DNA of 64,000 nt from Klebsiella oxytoca (GCF_009707385.1 NZ_CP046115.1:1674001-1738000), one strand, 5' to 3'. Shown: positions 7,788-18,890, numbered from the stretch's first letter. Numbers and translations are program-made. The notes: generated by a model not told the origin, from the sequence alone.

Positions 7788-9740
7788 ATGAATATTTTAG
7801 GTTTTTTCCAGCGGCTCGGTAGGGCGTTACAGCTCCCTATCGCAGTGCTACCGGTCGCGGCGCTGCTGCTGCGATTTGGTCAACCAGATCTGCTTAACAT
7901 ATCGTTTATCGCACAAGCGGGTGGGGCAATCTTTGATAACCTGGCGCTGATTTTTGCTATCGGTGTGGCATCCAGCTGGTCGAAAGACAGCGCCGGTGCC
8001 GCCGCGCTGGCGGGCGCAGTAGGTTACTTTGTTCTGACCAAAGCAATGGTCACCATCAACCCGGCCATCAACATGGGCGTCCTGGCGGGTATCATCACCG
8101 GTCTGGTCGGCGGTGCCGTGTATAACCGCTGGTCGGGTATCAAGCTGCCTGAGTTCCTGAGCTTTTTCGGCGGCAAACGTTTTGTACCCATTGCGACCGG
8201 CTTTTTCTGCCTGGTGCTGGCGGCCATCTTCGGCTACGTCTGGCCACCGGTGCAGAATGCCATCCATGCTGGCGGTGAGTGGATCGTCGGCGCGGGCGCG
8301 CTGGGTTCTGGTATCTTTGGTTTCATCAACCGTCTGCTGATCCCGACTGGCCTGCATCAGGTACTGAACACCATCGCCTGGTTCCAGATTGGTGAGTTCA
8401 CCAACGCTGCGGGCGCGGTATTCCACGGCGACATCAACCGCTTCTACGCTGGTGACGGCACTGCGGGGATGTTCATGTCCGGCTTCTTCCCGATCATGAT
8501 GTTCGGTCTGCCGGGTGCGGCTCTGGCGATGTACTTTGCCGCGCCGAAAGAGCGTCGTCCGATGGTTGGCGGTATGCTGCTGTCGGTTGCTATCACCGCG
8601 TTCCTGACCGGCGTGACTGAGCCGCTGGAATTCCTGTTCATGTTCCTGGCTCCGCTGCTGTACCTCCTGCACGCTGTTCTGACCGGTATCAGCCTGTTCG
8701 TTGCGACGGCGCTGGGTATCCACGCGGGCTTCTCTTTCTCCGCGGGTGCCATCGACTACGTTCTGATGTACAGCCTGCCGGCAGCCAGTAAAAACGTCTG
8801 GATGCTGATTGTGATGGGCGCGGTGTTCTTCGTTATCTACTTCCTGCTGTTCAGCGCGGTTATCCGCATGTTCAATCTGAAAACGCCGGGTCGTGAAGAT
8901 AAAGTCGATGACGTGGTCACTGAAGAAGCAAACAGCAATACCGAAGAGGGTTTAACCCAGCTGGCGACCAACTACATCGCTGCGGTCGGCGGTACGGATA
9001 ACCTGAAGGCGATTGATGCCTGTATTACCCGTCTGCGTCTGACCGTTGCGGACTCCGCGCTGGTAAACGATGCAGCCTGTAAGCGCCTCGGTGCTTCCGG
9101 TGTCGTTAAACTGAACAAGCAGACCATCCAGGTTATCGTGGGTGCGAAAGCGGAATCCGTTGGCGATGAAATGAAGAAAGTGGTTGCCCGTGGCCCAGTC
9201 GCCGCAACGGCAGCATCGTCTCATAGCGCTCCAGCTGCCGCTCAGGCGGTTAAACCACAGGCCGTAGCCAACGCGAAAACCGTTGAAGCGTTAGTTTCAC
9301 CCATTACCGGTGATATTGTGGCTCTTGAGCAGGTTCCGGATGAAGCCTTCGCCAGTAAAGCCGTTGGCGATGGGGTGGCGGTGAAACCGACCGATAAGAT
9401 TGTTGTGGCTCCGGTTGCGGGTACCGTGGTGAAGATTTTCAACACTAACCATGCTTTCTGCCTGGAAACTGAAAACGGCGCGGAAATCGTCGTCCATATG
9501 GGTATCGATACCGTTGCTCTTAACGGCCAGGGCTTCAAACGTCTGGTGGAAGAGGGGGCGGAAGTGAAGGCGGGTCAGCCGATTCTGGAACTGGATCTTG
9601 AGTTCCTGAACGCTAACGCGCGTTCGATGATTAGCCCGGTAGTGTGCAGCAACAGCGACGACTTCGGTGCGCTGGTAATTCAGGCGACCGGTCAGGTTGT
9701 TGCAGGCCAGACGCCGCTGTACGAAATTAAAGGCAAGTAG
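7788..9740 (+). CDS. nagE: N-acetylglucosamine PTS transporter, EIICBA
   Basis: Imports and phosphorylates N-acetylglucosamine at the inner membrane. It has 650 residues, close to E. coli (648). The EIIC membrane domain covers about residues 1-370. The EIIB domain has the phospho-Cys at 412 in ACITRLRLT, and the EIIA domain has the phospho-His at 570 in VHMGIDT. An Ala/Pro-rich linker (about 475-500) joins B and A. The product GlcNAc-6-P is the NagC inducer and NagA substrate. A strong terminator follows. Confidence 0.97.
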   Translation: MNILGFFQRLGRALQLPIAVLPVAALLLRFGQPDLLNISFIAQAGGAIFDNLALIFAIGVASSWSKDSAGAAALAGAVGYFVLTKAMVTINPAINMGVLAGIITGLVGGAVYNRWSGIKLPEFLSFFGGKRFVPIATGFFCLVLAAIFGYVWPPVQNAIHAGGEWIVGAGALGSGIFGFINRLLIPTGLHQVLNTIAWFQIGEFTNAAGAVFHGDINRFYAGDGTAGMFMSGFFPIMMFGLPGAALAMYFAAPKERRPMVGGMLLSVAITAFLTGVTEPLEFLFMFLAPLLYLLHAVLTGISLFVATALGIHAGFSFSAGAIDYVLMYSLPAASKNVWMLIVMGAVFFVIYFLLFSAVIRMFNLKTPGREDKVDDVVTEEANSNTEEGLTQLATNYIAAVGGTDNLKAIDACITRLRLTVADSALVNDAACKRLGASGVVKLNKQTIQVIVGAKAESVGDEMKKVVARGPVAATAASSHSAPAAAQAVKPQAVANAKTVEALVSPITGDIVALEQVPDEAFASKAVGDGVAVKPTDKIVVAPVAGTVVKIFNTNHAFCLETENGAEIVVHMGIDTVALNGQGFKRLVEEGAEVKAGQPILELDLEFLNANARSMISPVVCSNSDDFGALVIQATGQVVAGQTPLYEIKGK

Positions 9741-9766
9741 GTCTCCTGAGTAAGGTTTATGCCTCA

Positions 9767-9798
9767 GCGGCGCAGCGAAAGCTGCGCCGCTTTTTTTT
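9767..9798 (+). terminator. nagE terminator
   Basis: Stem GCGGCGCAGC, GAAA loop, complement, then eight T. Confidence 0.92.
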
Positions 9799-9918
9799 AC
9801 CGCAAACAACTTCATTATCTTCTCCAGAAACGTATTTTGCGTAACTAATAGTTGTCTCCACGCCCTGCTTGTAAGATCATGTGCCGTTATACGTTGTTTA
9901 CGCTTTGAGGAACCCACG

Positions 9919-11586
9919 ATGAGTGAGGCAGAAGCCCGCCCGACTAACTTTATTCGTCAGATTATTGATGAAGATCTGGCTACTGGTAAGCACACCACCG
10001 TTCATACCCGTTTTCCACCGGAACCGAACGGCTATCTGCACATTGGCCATGCAAAATCTATTTGCCTGAACTTTGGTATCGCCCAGGATTACAAAGGCCA
10101 ATGCAACCTGCGTTTCGATGACACCAACCCGGTGAAGGAAGATATCGAATACGTTGAGTCGATTAAAAACGACGTGCAGTGGTTAGGTTTCCACTGGTCC
10201 GGGGACGTTTGCTACTCGTCTGATTATTTCGATCAGCTGCACCAGTATGCGATTGAGCTCATCAATAAAGGTCTGGCCTACGTTGATGAACTGTCGGCGG
10301 ATGAAATCCGCGAGTACCGCGGCACGCTGAAAGAGCCGGGTAAAAATAGTCCATACCGCGATCGCAGCGTGGAAGAGAACCTGGCGCTGTTTGAAAAAAT
10401 GCGCAGCGGTGGGTTTGCCGAAGGTAAAGCCTGTCTGCGCGCGAAAATCGATATGGCTTCTCCATTTATCGTGATGCGCGATCCGGTTCTGTATCGCATT
10501 AAGTTTGCCGACCATCACCAGACCGGAAGCAAGTGGTGCATCTACCCGATGTACGACTTTACCCACTGCATCAGCGATGCGCTGGAAGGGATTACTCACT
10601 CTCTCTGTACTCTGGAGTTCCAGGATAACCGTCGTCTGTACGATTGGGTGCTGGATAACATCAGTATCCCTGTACACCCGCGTCAGTACGAGTTTTCGCG
10701 CCTCAACCTCGAATACACCGTGATGTCCAAGCGTAAGCTGAATCAGCTGGTGACAGAGAAGCATGTTGAAGGTTGGGACGATCCGCGTATGCCGACCATC
10801 TCCGGTCTGCGTCGTCGCGGCTACACCGCGGAATCCATTCGCGAGTTCTGCAAACGCATTGGCGTGACCAAGCAGGACAACACCATTGAAATCGCCTCTC
10901 TGGAATCCTGCATCCGTGAGGATTTAAACGAAAACGCTCCGCGCGCCATGGCCGTTATCGACCCGGTTAAGCTGGTCATCGAAAACTATCCTCAGGGCGG
11001 CAGTGAAATGGTGACCATGCCGAATCATCCGAACAAACCGGAGATGGGCAGCCGCGAGGTTCCGTTCAGCGGCGAAATCTGGATCGATCGCGCTGACTTC
11101 CGCGAGGAAGCGAACAAGCAGTACAAGCGTCTGGTTATGGGTAAAGAAGTTCGCCTGCGCAACGCGTACGTCATCAAAGCAGAACGCGTGGAAAAAGATG
11201 CGGAAGGTAACATCACCACTATCTTCTGCACCTACGACGCCGACACTCTGAGCAAAGATCCAGCCGATGGCCGTAAAGTTAAGGGTGTGATTCACTGGGT
11301 GAGCGCGGCGCACGCGCTGCCGGTAGAGATTCGCCTGTACGATCGTTTGTTCAGCGTGCCGAACCCGGGCGCGGCGGACGATTTCCTCGCGGTAATAAAT
11401 CCGGAATCGCTGGTGATTAAACAGGGATTCGCAGAACCTGCTCTGGCGCAGGCTCAGGCGGGGAAAGCTTACCAGTTCGAACGTGAAGGCTATTTCTGCC
11501 TCGACAGCCGCTATGCAAGCGCAACCAATCTGGTGTTTAACCGCACCGTCGGTCTGCGCGATACCTGGGCGAAAGTCGGCGCCTAG
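9919..11586 (+). CDS. glnS: Glutaminyl-tRNA synthetase
   Basis: Charges tRNA-Gln, four genes for which lie in this window. It has 555 residues (E. coli 554). It is a class I synthetase with HIGH at 41-44 and the KMSKS-type loop MSKR near 269. The start is supported by GAGG eight bases upstream. It is monocistronic, with a clear terminator at 11605-11630. Confidence 0.98.
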   Translation: MSEAEARPTNFIRQIIDEDLATGKHTTVHTRFPPEPNGYLHIGHAKSICLNFGIAQDYKGQCNLRFDDTNPVKEDIEYVESIKNDVQWLGFHWSGDVCYSSDYFDQLHQYAIELINKGLAYVDELSADEIREYRGTLKEPGKNSPYRDRSVEENLALFEKMRSGGFAEGKACLRAKIDMASPFIVMRDPVLYRIKFADHHQTGSKWCIYPMYDFTHCISDALEGITHSLCTLEFQDNRRLYDWVLDNISIPVHPRQYEFSRLNLEYTVMSKRKLNQLVTEKHVEGWDDPRMPTISGLRRRGYTAESIREFCKRIGVTKQDNTIEIASLESCIREDLNENAPRAMAVIDPVKLVIENYPQGGSEMVTMPNHPNKPEMGSREVPFSGEIWIDRADFREEANKQYKRLVMGKEVRLRNAYVIKAERVEKDAEGNITTIFCTYDADTLSKDPADGRKVKGVIHWVSAAHALPVEIRLYDRLFSVPNPGAADDFLAVINPESLVIKQGFAEPALAQAQAGKAYQFEREGYFCLDSRYASATNLVFNRTVGLRDTWAKVGA

Positions 11587-11604
11587 TTTTCCGCCTTTAT
11601 TAAC

Positions 11605-11630
11605 AACGCCGCTTATCGCGGCGTTTTTTT
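11605..11630 (+). terminator. glnS terminator
   Basis: An 8-bp stem AACGCCGC/GCGGCGTT followed by a T run. Confidence 0.88.
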
Positions 11631-11657
11631 ATGGCAAATCAGAGGATTAAATTATCA

Positions 11658-11678
11658 TATTTTCGCGATGCGAATTAA
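11658..11678. promoter_or_regulatory. NagC operator upstream of chiP, distal
   Basis: TATTTTCG-N5-CGAATTAA, with the same layout as the nagE box. It lies in the 432-base gap between glnS and chiP, which otherwise holds the chiP promoter and a long leader. Confidence 0.65.
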
Positions 11679-11881
11679 TCTTGTTTACAGAATGTAAAAA
11701 AACAGTTTTTAACCCTGCCACTTTCTCCGCGAAAAATATGTAATCGCTTTCATCTCAGTTGAATTTGTCTGTTTTTGCAAGCACTTCCACGCTAAATGCA
11801 TCACTTCTACGACTGAAACAAAAAGACATAAATTATGTGCGCTTTGTCATAATCTTCATCTTTGGTCAGCGAAAGAGATTG

Positions 11882-11902
11882 ATAATTCGCGTCACGAAAA
11901 AT
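11882..11902. promoter_or_regulatory. NagC operator upstream of chiP, proximal
   Basis: ATAATTCG-N5-CGAAAAAT. Its centre is 224 bases from the distal box, so the pair could hold a loop. Confidence 0.55.
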
Positions 11903-11999
11903 AGTCTATAGCCAGTGGTTATGCGAATTTTTACCGCACCACTTTTTAGCAGTTTTATTTATTTTTTTGCGTGTTGCCCCTGGTAACCGCACTTTAAAA

Positions 12000-12011
12000 C
12001 GTCAAAGAGGA
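12000..12011 (+). promoter_or_regulatory. ChiX sRNA pairing site and ribosome binding site of chiP
   Basis: CGTCAAAGAGGA is the exact complement of the UCCUCUUUGACG seed of ChiX as I recall it from E. coli and Salmonella. It contains the AGAGG Shine-Dalgarno element used by the ATG at 12019, so pairing would block translation, the known mode of chiP silencing. The ChiX gene is not in this window. Confidence 0.8.
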
Positions 12012-12018
12012 TATGCAT

Positions 12019-13422
12019 ATGCGTACGTTTAGTGGCAAACGTAGTACGCTGGCGCTGGCTATTGCCGGTGTAACAGCCCTGTCAGGATTTGCAATGGTGC
12101 CTGATGCAAAAGCAGAAGGATTCATTGATGATTCAACGTTAACTGGCGGCATCTATTACTGGCAACGTGAACGTGACCGTAAAGATGTAACCGACGGCGA
12201 CAAATATAAAACCAACCTCTCACACTCTACCTGGAACGCCAACCTGGACTTCCAGTCCGGCTATGCCGCCGATATGTTTGGGATTGATATTGCTGCCTTT
12301 ACCGCTATCGAAATGGGCGAGAGCAGCGAGAGCGGCCACCCGAACGAAATCGCGTTCTCCTCGCGCAATAAAACCTACGATGAAGACTATTCCGGCGATA
12401 AGAGCGGGATCAGCCTGTATAAAGCGGCTGCCAAATTTAAATTTGGTCCGGCCTGGGCGCGCGCTGGCTATATTCAGCCAACCGGCCAAACCTTACTGGC
12501 TCCGCACTGGAGCTTTATGCCGGGTACTTACCAGGGCGCTGAAGCCGGTGCCAATTTTGACTACGGTGACGCTGGCGCGCTGAGTTTCTCCTATATGTGG
12601 ACCAACGAATATAAAGCGCCATGGCACATTGAGATGGATGAGTTCTATCAGAACGACAAGAAAACCAAGGTAGATTACCTCCATTCTATCGGCGCCAAAT
12701 ACGATTTTAAAAATGACCTCGTGCTGGAAGCGGCGTTTGGCCAGGCACAGGGGTATGTTGACCAGTATTTTGCTAAAGCCAGCTATAAGTTTGATGTTGC
12801 CGGCACGCCGTTAACCACCAGCTATCAGTTCTACGGCACCCGCGATAAAGTCAGCAACGGCGGAGTTAACGATATTTATGACGGCACGGCATGGCTGCAG
12901 GCATTGACCTTTGGCTATAAAGTTGCTGATGTTCTGGACCTGCGTCTGGAAGGTACCTGGGTTAAGGCTGAAGGTCAGCAGGGCTACTTCCTGCAGCGTA
13001 TGACCCCAACCTATGCATCTTCTAACGGTCGCCTGGATATCTGGTGGGATAACCGCTCGGACTTCAACGCCAACGGTGAAAAAGCCGTGTTCTTCGGCGC
13101 GATGTATGACATGAAGAACTGGAACATGCCTGGCTGGGCCTTCGGCGCATCCTACGTTTATGCCTGGGATGCGAAACCGGGCAAAATGTCTTCTCCTGAC
13201 GCTTTCTACAATCCGAACAAACGCCTGGAAGAATCAGCCTATAGCCTGGATGCGATGTACACCGTCCAGGAAGGCCGGGCGAAAGGTACGTTGTTCAAAC
13301 TCCACTTTACTCAATACGACAACCACTCCGATATCCCAAGCTGGAGCGGCGGTTATGGCAACATCTTCCAGGATGAGCGCGACGTGAAGTTCATGGTTAT
13401 CGCTCCGTTCACCATTTTCTGA
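12019..13422 (+). CDS. chiP: Chitoporin ChiP
   Basis: Outer-membrane porin for chitobiose and chitotriose. It has 467 residues. It carries a classical signal peptide ending near DAKA-EGFI (about residue 32) and a beta-rich body ending in the outer-membrane signature Phe (VIAPFTIF). The ATG at 12019 is chosen over the in-frame ATG at 12013 because AGAGG lies 8 bases from the former and only 2 from the latter. It is expected to be silenced by NagC and ChiX, and is followed 47 bases later by chiQ. Confidence 0.94.
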   Translation: MRTFSGKRSTLALAIAGVTALSGFAMVPDAKAEGFIDDSTLTGGIYYWQRERDRKDVTDGDKYKTNLSHSTWNANLDFQSGYAADMFGIDIAAFTAIEMGESSESGHPNEIAFSSRNKTYDEDYSGDKSGISLYKAAAKFKFGPAWARAGYIQPTGQTLLAPHWSFMPGTYQGAEAGANFDYGDAGALSFSYMWTNEYKAPWHIEMDEFYQNDKKTKVDYLHSIGAKYDFKNDLVLEAAFGQAQGYVDQYFAKASYKFDVAGTPLTTSYQFYGTRDKVSNGGVNDIYDGTAWLQALTFGYKVADVLDLRLEGTWVKAEGQQGYFLQRMTPTYASSNGRLDIWWDNRSDFNANGEKAVFFGAMYDMKNWNMPGWAFGASYVYAWDAKPGKMSSPDAFYNPNKRLEESAYSLDAMYTVQEGRAKGTLFKLHFTQYDNHSDIPSWSGGYGNIFQDERDVKFMVIAPFTIF

Positions 13423-13469
13423 TGCCAATGCGGCGGGCGTGAGTCCGCCGCAATTTCCCGAGGTTGATC

Positions 13470-13802
13470 ATGAAGAAGTTAATGCTTGTCGCCATTATGG
13501 CTGCAGGTCTGGTGGCCTGTACGCAGTCGCCAGCCCCTAAAGAAGACTCAAAGTTAAAAGACGCCTACAGCGCCTGTATCAATACCGCTGAGGGCAATCC
13601 GGATAAAATTCAAGCCTGCCAGAGCGTATTGAACGTGCTGAAACAAGAGAAGCAGCATCAGCAGTTCGCCACTCAGGAAAGCGTCCGGGTACTGGATTAT
13701 CAACAGTGTATTCAGGCGCGGAAAACCGGTAACGATCAGGCGGTACAGTCGCGTTGTGACCAGATCTGGAAAGAGATCCGCAGTAACAATACGCCACGCT
13801 AA
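13470..13802 (+). CDS. chiQ: Small lipoprotein ChiQ
   Basis: A 110-residue protein with a short hydrophobic leader and lipobox VAC-T (Cys near residue 17), so probably an outer-membrane lipoprotein. The rest is charged, with two Cys pairs (YSACINTAEG, QACQS; YQQCIQ, SRCDQ) that may form disulfides. It is co-transcribed with chiP in E. coli; no biochemical role is established to my knowledge. The ATG at 13470 has GAGG six bases upstream; a TTG two codons earlier is less likely. Confidence 0.9.
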   Translation: MKKLMLVAIMAAGLVACTQSPAPKEDSKLKDAYSACINTAEGNPDKIQACQSVLNVLKQEKQHQQFATQESVRVLDYQQCIQARKTGNDQAVQSRCDQIWKEIRSNNTPR

Positions 13803-13820
13803 ACCAGGCGAAGGCGGGCG

Positions 13821-13848
13821 AACGGGCGGAGCGTAAACTCCGCCCGTT
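13821..13848. terminator. Convergent terminator, chiQ and tcuC
   Basis: An 11-bp stem AACGGGCGGAG/CTCCGCCCGTT with a 6-base loop between the two convergent stops. The plus side ends in TTACTATTTTA; the minus side has no T run. Confidence 0.7.
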
Positions 13849-13854
13849 ACTATT

Positions 13855-15150
13855 TTAATGCTGTACTTCTGCCGGCTGATAGCCGCGGCTCAGGCGCACG
13901 AAGAGCATCGCGGTTGCCGCAAACCCGCATAGCGCAGCGCACATCAACCACCAGCCAGGGGAACTTTTATCCCCCGTTATCTCCACCAGGGCGGTAGAAA
14001 TCGCCGGCGTCAGGCCACCAAAGATAGCGGTTGCGAGACTAAAGGCCAGTGAAAAGCCCACGGTACGGACGTAGACCGGCATCACTTCCGTGAGCGCTGC
14101 CACCATCGCGCCGTTATACATGCCAAAGAAGAATGAGAACCACAGCAGGACCAGCGTCATGCGGGTGAAATCCGGCGCGGCGGTGAGCCAGTGCATCACC
14201 GGCCAGGTGGTGAGCAGCGCCAGCAGGGTGATCCCCATGAGCACCGGACGACGGCCTATTCTGTCAGAAATTGCCCCGCCAATCGGTAACCAGATAAAGT
14301 TAGAGATGCCGACCAGCATGGTGACCAGCAGACTGTCGCGAGCGCTAAGATGCAGAACCGTTCTACCGTAGGTTGGCGTATAGACGGTAATGAAGTAAAA
14401 GGTGGTGGTGGTCATCGCTACCAGCAGCGTCCCGGCGATAATAATGCGCCAGTTTTTGGCAATCGTGGTCAGGATCTCTTTGGTATCAGGACGATGTTTG
14501 CGCTGCAGGAAGTCTTCGGTCTCCTGTAAAGAACGACGCAGCACAAAAATAAGCGGAATAATCAGGCAGCCAATAAAGAAGGGGATGCGCCAGCCCCATT
14601 CGGCTATCTCGTCGTGGCCGAGCGTTTCGTTCAACACGTAGCCAATCAGCGCCGCCATGACAATCGCCACCTGTTGGCTGGCGGATTGCCAGCTGGTATA
14701 GAACCCTTTTTTCCCCGGCGTGGCGATTTCCGACAGATAAACCGAAACGCCGCCAAGTTCTACGCCCGCTGAAAACCCCTGCAGCAGACGGCCGACTAAC
14801 ACCAGGATGGGGGCGAGAACCCCGATTGTGTTATAGCCGGGTACCAGCGCTATCAGTAGCGTCCCGCAGCCCATAATCGCCAGCGTCACCATGAGCCCTT
14901 TCCGGCGGCCGATTCTGTCGATATAGGCTCCCAGCACTATCGCGCCGATGGGGCGCATCAGGAAGCCGGAGCCAAACACGGCAAAGGTGAGCATTAACGC
15001 CGCAAACTCACTCTCTGCCGGAAAGAAGGTTCTGGCGATGTAGGTGGCGTAAAAGCCAAACAGAAAAAAGTCGAATTGTTCGAGAAAATTGCCGCTGGTC
15101 ACGCGGAGAATTGCGCCAAAGGTGCCGGCACGCGATGATTGTTGCGTCAT
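13855..15150 (-). CDS. tcuC: Tricarballylate/citrate MFS transporter TcuC
   Basis: A 431-residue, 12-helix major facilitator of the metabolite:H+ symporter type. Family marks: [17 protein letters not shown] in helix 1, the loop motif DRIGRRKG between helices 2 and 3 and again DRIGRRPV in the second half, and [15 protein letters not shown] in helix 4. It is next to tcuB (55 bases) and ends the tcu operon. In Salmonella TcuC brings in tricarballylate and can carry citrate. The locus sits between chiPQ and fur, the Salmonella position, while E. coli K-12 lacks it. Confidence 0.9.
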   Translation of the reverse strand: MTQQSSRAGTFGAILRVTSGNFLEQFDFFLFGFYATYIARTFFPAESEFAALMLTFAVFGSGFLMRPIGAIVLGAYIDRIGRRKGLMVTLAIMGCGTLLIALVPGYNTIGVLAPILVLVGRLLQGFSAGVELGGVSVYLSEIATPGKKGFYTSWQSASQQVAIVMAALIGYVLNETLGHDEIAEWGWRIPFFIGCLIIPLIFVLRRSLQETEDFLQRKHRPDTKEILTTIAKNWRIIIAGTLLVAMTTTTFYFITVYTPTYGRTVLHLSARDSLLVTMLVGISNFIWLPIGGAISDRIGRRPVLMGITLLALLTTWPVMHWLTAAPDFTRMTLVLLWFSFFFGMYNGAMVAALTEVMPVYVRTVGFSLAFSLATAIFGGLTPAISTALVEITGDKSSPGWWLMCAALCGFAATAMLFVRLSRGYQPAEVQH

Positions 15151-15205
15151 AGGGGTTGCTCTCCATTGTCTTTATCTTGTTTTTATAGAGGTAAGAGGGA
15201 GCGGA

Positions 15206-16345
15206 TTAGTCGCCTGCGACTGCCGCCTGTTTTCCACGGCGTTTCTCAATTGCCCACTTGAGTAACGCCGCACAGCGATAAAATCCGTGGGCAAATTTTC
15301 CGTAGGGAATAGTTAAAAACAGCGCCATCACGACGCCAAGATGAATGGCAAGCAGGATGCCCATCCACGAAGTGTCGCGTCCTGCCAACAGGGCGAGCCC
15401 GGTAAGGCTGGTCAGGAACAGCAGCAGAATAAAGCCACGATCCATGGGTTTTTGTCGCGCGTCGCCGTGCAGCGGAGAACGACGCAGGTTCAGCCACAGC
15501 AAGCCAGCCGGACCTACCAGCAAGCCAATTCCGCCAAGCGTACCCAGAAGTACAGGAACGCTGAAGAACGGGTAGGGAGCTTCCCATCCGGCGAAATAGT
15601 GGTAGCCCGTGGCGACCACAGTGGCGGCGAAACAGAGCAGGAAACCATAGAAGGTAAAGTGATGGAAACGGCGGCGCATCAGCGTAAACGCGTCATCAGA
15701 CTCGTTGCAGCCTTTACCGTGTCCGCCGTCGAGATATTTCAGCGTAAGCGCATCATGTGAGGCCTTTGCGATATCACCAGGCTGCGGTTGGCCTGGTGAT
15801 ATCTCGCGCCAGAAACGGATCACCCCGGTCATCAGTAAACCGATGGCCAGAATGAAGACCGAGCCAAACATCCACGCCAGCAGGTTATGGGGAAATATCT
15901 GGTAAAAATCGCCGGCCAGCGGTGGATGAAGCAGTGAGCCTTTGAGCCCCATCGCCAGCAGTAAAAAGAGGATCAAACCGGCAATCAGAGCCAGCACCGT
16001 GGTTACGCCAGCCCGACGATACAGGCTGCCGAAAGCCGCGGGCTGAGCATAATGTTGATAGGTTTCCAGTCGCACTTCCGCCATCGCTTTCGGAACGTTA
16101 ATGGCAAACTCATGCGGCGGCGCGTACTGGCAAGCGTGCAGGCAGGCACCGCAGTTGTGGCACAGGTTGGCCAGGTAGTTAATATCCGCTTTGCCAAAGG
16201 CGAGGCGCTGGGTCATCGCCGGAAATACGGCGCAAAACCCTTCACAATAACGGCAGGCGTTACACACCTGCATCACCCTTTCAACTTCCGCTTCTGGTTC
16301 AGTGATGATTTGTGCGTCAATGATCAGCTTTTCAAGCGACTTCAT
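15206..16345 (-). CDS. tcuB: TcuB, membrane electron-transfer partner of TcuA
   Basis: In Salmonella TcuB reoxidises the reduced FAD of TcuA by passing electrons to the quinone pool. It has 379 residues. The N-terminal part has two Fe-S type cysteine clusters ([15 protein letters not shown] near 27-41 and [11 protein letters not shown] near 63-73), followed by about six membrane helices. The ATG at 16345 is chosen because AGGAG lies 7 bases upstream and the length equals the Salmonella protein; an open frame continues 22 codons further up. The start overlaps the tcuA end by 14 bases, so translation is coupled. Confidence 0.92.
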   Translation of the reverse strand: MKSLEKLIIDAQIITEPEAEVERVMQVCNACRYCEGFCAVFPAMTQRLAFGKADINYLANLCHNCGACLHACQYAPPHEFAINVPKAMAEVRLETYQHYAQPAAFGSLYRRAGVTTVLALIAGLILFLLLAMGLKGSLLHPPLAGDFYQIFPHNLLAWMFGSVFILAIGLLMTGVIRFWREISPGQPQPGDIAKASHDALTLKYLDGGHGKGCNESDDAFTLMRRRFHHFTFYGFLLCFAATVVATGYHYFAGWEAPYPFFSVPVLLGTLGGIGLLVGPAGLLWLNLRRSPLHGDARQKPMDRGFILLLFLTSLTGLALLAGRDTSWMGILLAIHLGVVMALFLTIPYGKFAHGFYRCAALLKWAIEKRRGKQAAVAGD

Positions 16346-17735
16346 GCTGTGTCTCCTGCTGTGCCGCATGGGCGGCTTGCTGGCCGGCAATGCAACCGAA
16401 TGTAGTACCAATCGACATGCCCACCCCGGCGGTATAGCCTTTGCCCAGTACGTTGCCGGCCATCATTTCACCGGCCACGAACAGGTTACGGCTGGGCTTG
16501 CCTGCAAAATGGACGGCGGAGCGTTCATTAACATAGAGTCCGAGATAGGTGAAAGTGATCCCTGGACGTAACGCATAACCGTAGTAGGGCGGCGTATCGA
16601 TGGGCCGCGCCCAGTGGGTTTTCGGCGGCGTCAGGTCTGATGTCGCGCAGTTATCAAGGCGGGTATGATCGAACTGGCCGGGCGTACAGGCGGCGTTATA
16701 GCGGGCGATGGTTTGCGACAGTCGTTCCGCGTCCAGCCCCAGCTGGCGAGCCAGTTCGGCGATAGTATTGGCCTGGGCTCCGGGAAAAACGGGCGGCATA
16801 AAATGACCGATCGCTTTGCTGTCGATGATCGAGTAACCGATTTGGCCGGGCTGGTGGGCGACCAGCCGTCCCCAGATGGCATAGCGTTTAGGCCAGAAAT
16901 CCTCGCCCTCATCATAAAAGCGCTCGGCATCGCGGTTGACAACCACACCCAACGACACGCAGTCCACGCGCGTGCAGATGCCGCCATCATAGAGCGGCGC
17001 CCGGGCGTCAATCGCGACGCAGTGTGACTGTGACGGATCGCCGATGATGTCAGCCCCTGCCTCGATCATAAATTTGAGCAGGACGCCCTGGTTGAAGCGG
17101 GTTCCGCGGATGAGAAAGTTATCGGCTGGCCATTCGCCACGCTCGTTCTGTCCCCAGGCTTCGCGCAGCCACTCGCGGTTAGATTCAAACCCGCCCGCGG
17201 CGAGGACGCAGGTTTTCGCCGCGATCCTCTCTTCACCCGCCAGCGCGGCGACGAATTCGCCGTTGTGTAATTCAAGCGCCTGCACCGGCGTGTTGTAACG
17301 GATCTGCACGCCCAACTGTTCTGCGCTGCGGTAATAGGCGTTTATCAGCGCTTTACCGCCGCCCATAAAAAAGGCGTTAGTGCGGGCCACGTGCAGGGCG
17401 CCGGACAGCGGCGGCTGGAAGTTAACGCCATGCTGGCGCATCCAGTCGCGGCATTCAGATGAGGTGCGGATCACCAGCCGCGCCAGCGTTTCGTTGGTGT
17501 TGCCATCGGTAACGCGCAGCAGATCCTGCCAGTATTCTTCTTCCGGATAGCTGTCGACTAAAACATCCTGCGGAGCATCATGCATACAGCGAAGATTTCG
17601 CGTGTGCTGAGAGTTTCCGCCTCGCCATTCCCGCGGTGCGGCCTCCAGCAGCAGCACGGACGCGCCAGCTTCCCGGGCGGTTAAGGCGGCGCATAATGCG
17701 GCATTGCCGCCGCCAATCACCAGTACATCCACCAT
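16332..17735 (-). CDS. tcuA: Tricarballylate dehydrogenase TcuA
   Basis: An FAD flavoprotein that oxidises tricarballylate, a toxic citrate analogue made by rumen bacteria, to cis-aconitate, which enters the TCA cycle. It has 467 residues. The N-terminal dinucleotide fold is [21 protein letters not shown] (about 4-24, given here as [10 protein letters not shown] and LTAREAG). The C-terminal FAD motif is [20 protein letters not shown]. The ATG at 17735 has GGAG six bases upstream; an ATG four codons earlier has none. The fold is that of the fumarate reductase flavoprotein family. Confidence 0.92.
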   Translation of the reverse strand: MVDVLVIGGGNAALCAALTAREAGASVLLLEAAPREWRGGNSQHTRNLRCMHDAPQDVLVDSYPEEEYWQDLLRVTDGNTNETLARLVIRTSSECRDWMRQHGVNFQPPLSGALHVARTNAFFMGGGKALINAYYRSAEQLGVQIRYNTPVQALELHNGEFVAALAGEERIAAKTCVLAAGGFESNREWLREAWGQNERGEWPADNFLIRGTRFNQGVLLKFMIEAGADIIGDPSQSHCVAIDARAPLYDGGICTRVDCVSLGVVVNRDAERFYDEGEDFWPKRYAIWGRLVAHQPGQIGYSIIDSKAIGHFMPPVFPGAQANTIAELARQLGLDAERLSQTIARYNAACTPGQFDHTRLDNCATSDLTPPKTHWARPIDTPPYYGYALRPGITFTYLGLYVNERSAVHFAGKPSRNLFVAGEMMAGNVLGKGYTAGVGMSIGTTFGCIAGQQAAHAAQQETQHEVA

Positions 17736-17832
17736 TTTTGGCTCCATTACGGTTTGCTTTATTGTTAAATTTGTAATGGAAATGTAGGTGCTCAGGCCGG
17801 CAAGCCGCTATGGCGTATTGCTAAAGGGGGGT

Positions 17833-18759
17833 TTAGTGAGCGTAAAGACTGGCGCCCGGCCAGCGGCCTGATTCAACGAGCTGACGCATGACTTTTGTCA
17901 GTATCACTCGCGCCGCAAGGCCTGCTGGCGTCAGTTCATCATCAGAGAGACTGACGAGAAAATTAGGCCGACTGAGTATCGGATTGTCGACACCGATCAC
18001 TCTCAGCGCCTCGTTGTCGAGATGAGAAATGGCTGCCCCAGGCTGCAGAGTAGCGCCGAGTCCGTCGCGGACGGCGCGCATCAGCAGCGCCAGACCGTCG
18101 ATTTCAGCTACCACATCAATGTTAAGGGAGTGTTCCTGGCAGATAGACTCGAGCCTGCCGCGCAGACCATGCCCCTGGCTTGGCATAATCAACGGGATAG
18201 CGGCCAGCTGGCCTGGCGAGATGCTCGCGTCGGGAAGGGGAGCCAGCACTTCGTGGGTACCTATCAGGAACAGACGCTCTTCGAGAATGGGTCTGGCGCT
18301 CCAGCGCATAAGCTTCTCCTTCTGGAACACGATGGCTAAATCAAGCTGACGGGTATTGATCATTCGCTCAAGGTTGCCGGAGAGGCTTTCGACTAAATGC
18401 AGGCGGACATCGGCATAGCTTTCGCGCATCGCGTTAATAAAAGGCACCCCCAGAACAGAGGCGGTGCTTGGGGCCATACCGACGCTGACGTGGCCGGAAA
18501 GGCGCGCTTCGCGCGCGGCGAGAACCGCATCATCAGCATGACGCAGAGCCAGCTGCGCCTGAGAGTAAAAGGCAAGGCCAGCGCTGGTCGGCATCACGCC
18601 GCGCGATGTTCGTTGCAGCAGGCGAATAGCAAGTTCGTTCTCCAGACGCGCCATTTGTTGGCTAAGCGCGGAGACACCGATATTCAGATCTAGGGCGGCG
18701 CGGCCCATGCTGCCGGTTTCGATAATGCGGACAAAATAGCGTAGCTGGCGAAGCTCCAT
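17833..18759 (-). CDS. tcuR: LysR-type activator TcuR
   Basis: Expected to switch on tcuABC in response to tricarballylate. It has 308 residues from the ATG at 18759, chosen for GGAG upstream and because MELRQLRYFVRI is the usual LysR start. The winged helix covers about 1-60 (GSMGRAALDLNIGVSALSQQ) and the ligand domain about 90-300. It is transcribed in the same direction as tcuABC with a 97-base gap, so tcuA may have its own promoter there. The open frame runs 24 codons further up without a good start site. Confidence 0.88.
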   Translation of the reverse strand: MELRQLRYFVRIIETGSMGRAALDLNIGVSALSQQMARLENELAIRLLQRTSRGVMPTSAGLAFYSQAQLALRHADDAVLAAREARLSGHVSVGMAPSTASVLGVPFINAMRESYADVRLHLVESLSGNLERMINTRQLDLAIVFQKEKLMRWSARPILEERLFLIGTHEVLAPLPDASISPGQLAAIPLIMPSQGHGLRGRLESICQEHSLNIDVVAEIDGLALLMRAVRDGLGATLQPGAAISHLDNEALRVIGVDNPILSRPNFLVSLSDDELTPAGLAARVILTKVMRQLVESGRWPGASLYAH

Positions 18760-18842
18760 GTCGACTCTCCGTACAAGGCTGGATCCACTGACAGTAAATG
18801 TATTGAGGCGCGAGAGGAAGAGGGGGATCATATTCAGAGCAA

Positions 18843-18870
18843 AAAAAAGCCAACCTGAAGGTTGGCTTTT
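18843..18870 (-). terminator. fur terminator
   Basis: Read on the minus strand: AAAAGCCAACC, TTCA loop, GGTTGGC, then nine T. It is 20 bases past the fur stop. Confidence 0.92.
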
Positions 18871-18890
18871 AACGTTATACGCTGCGGTGA

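Noticed and set aside
16346..16411. Longer TcuB with 22 extra N-terminal residues
   Set aside because: The extension lies wholly inside tcuA in another frame, and the ATG at 16345 has AGGAG at the right distance.
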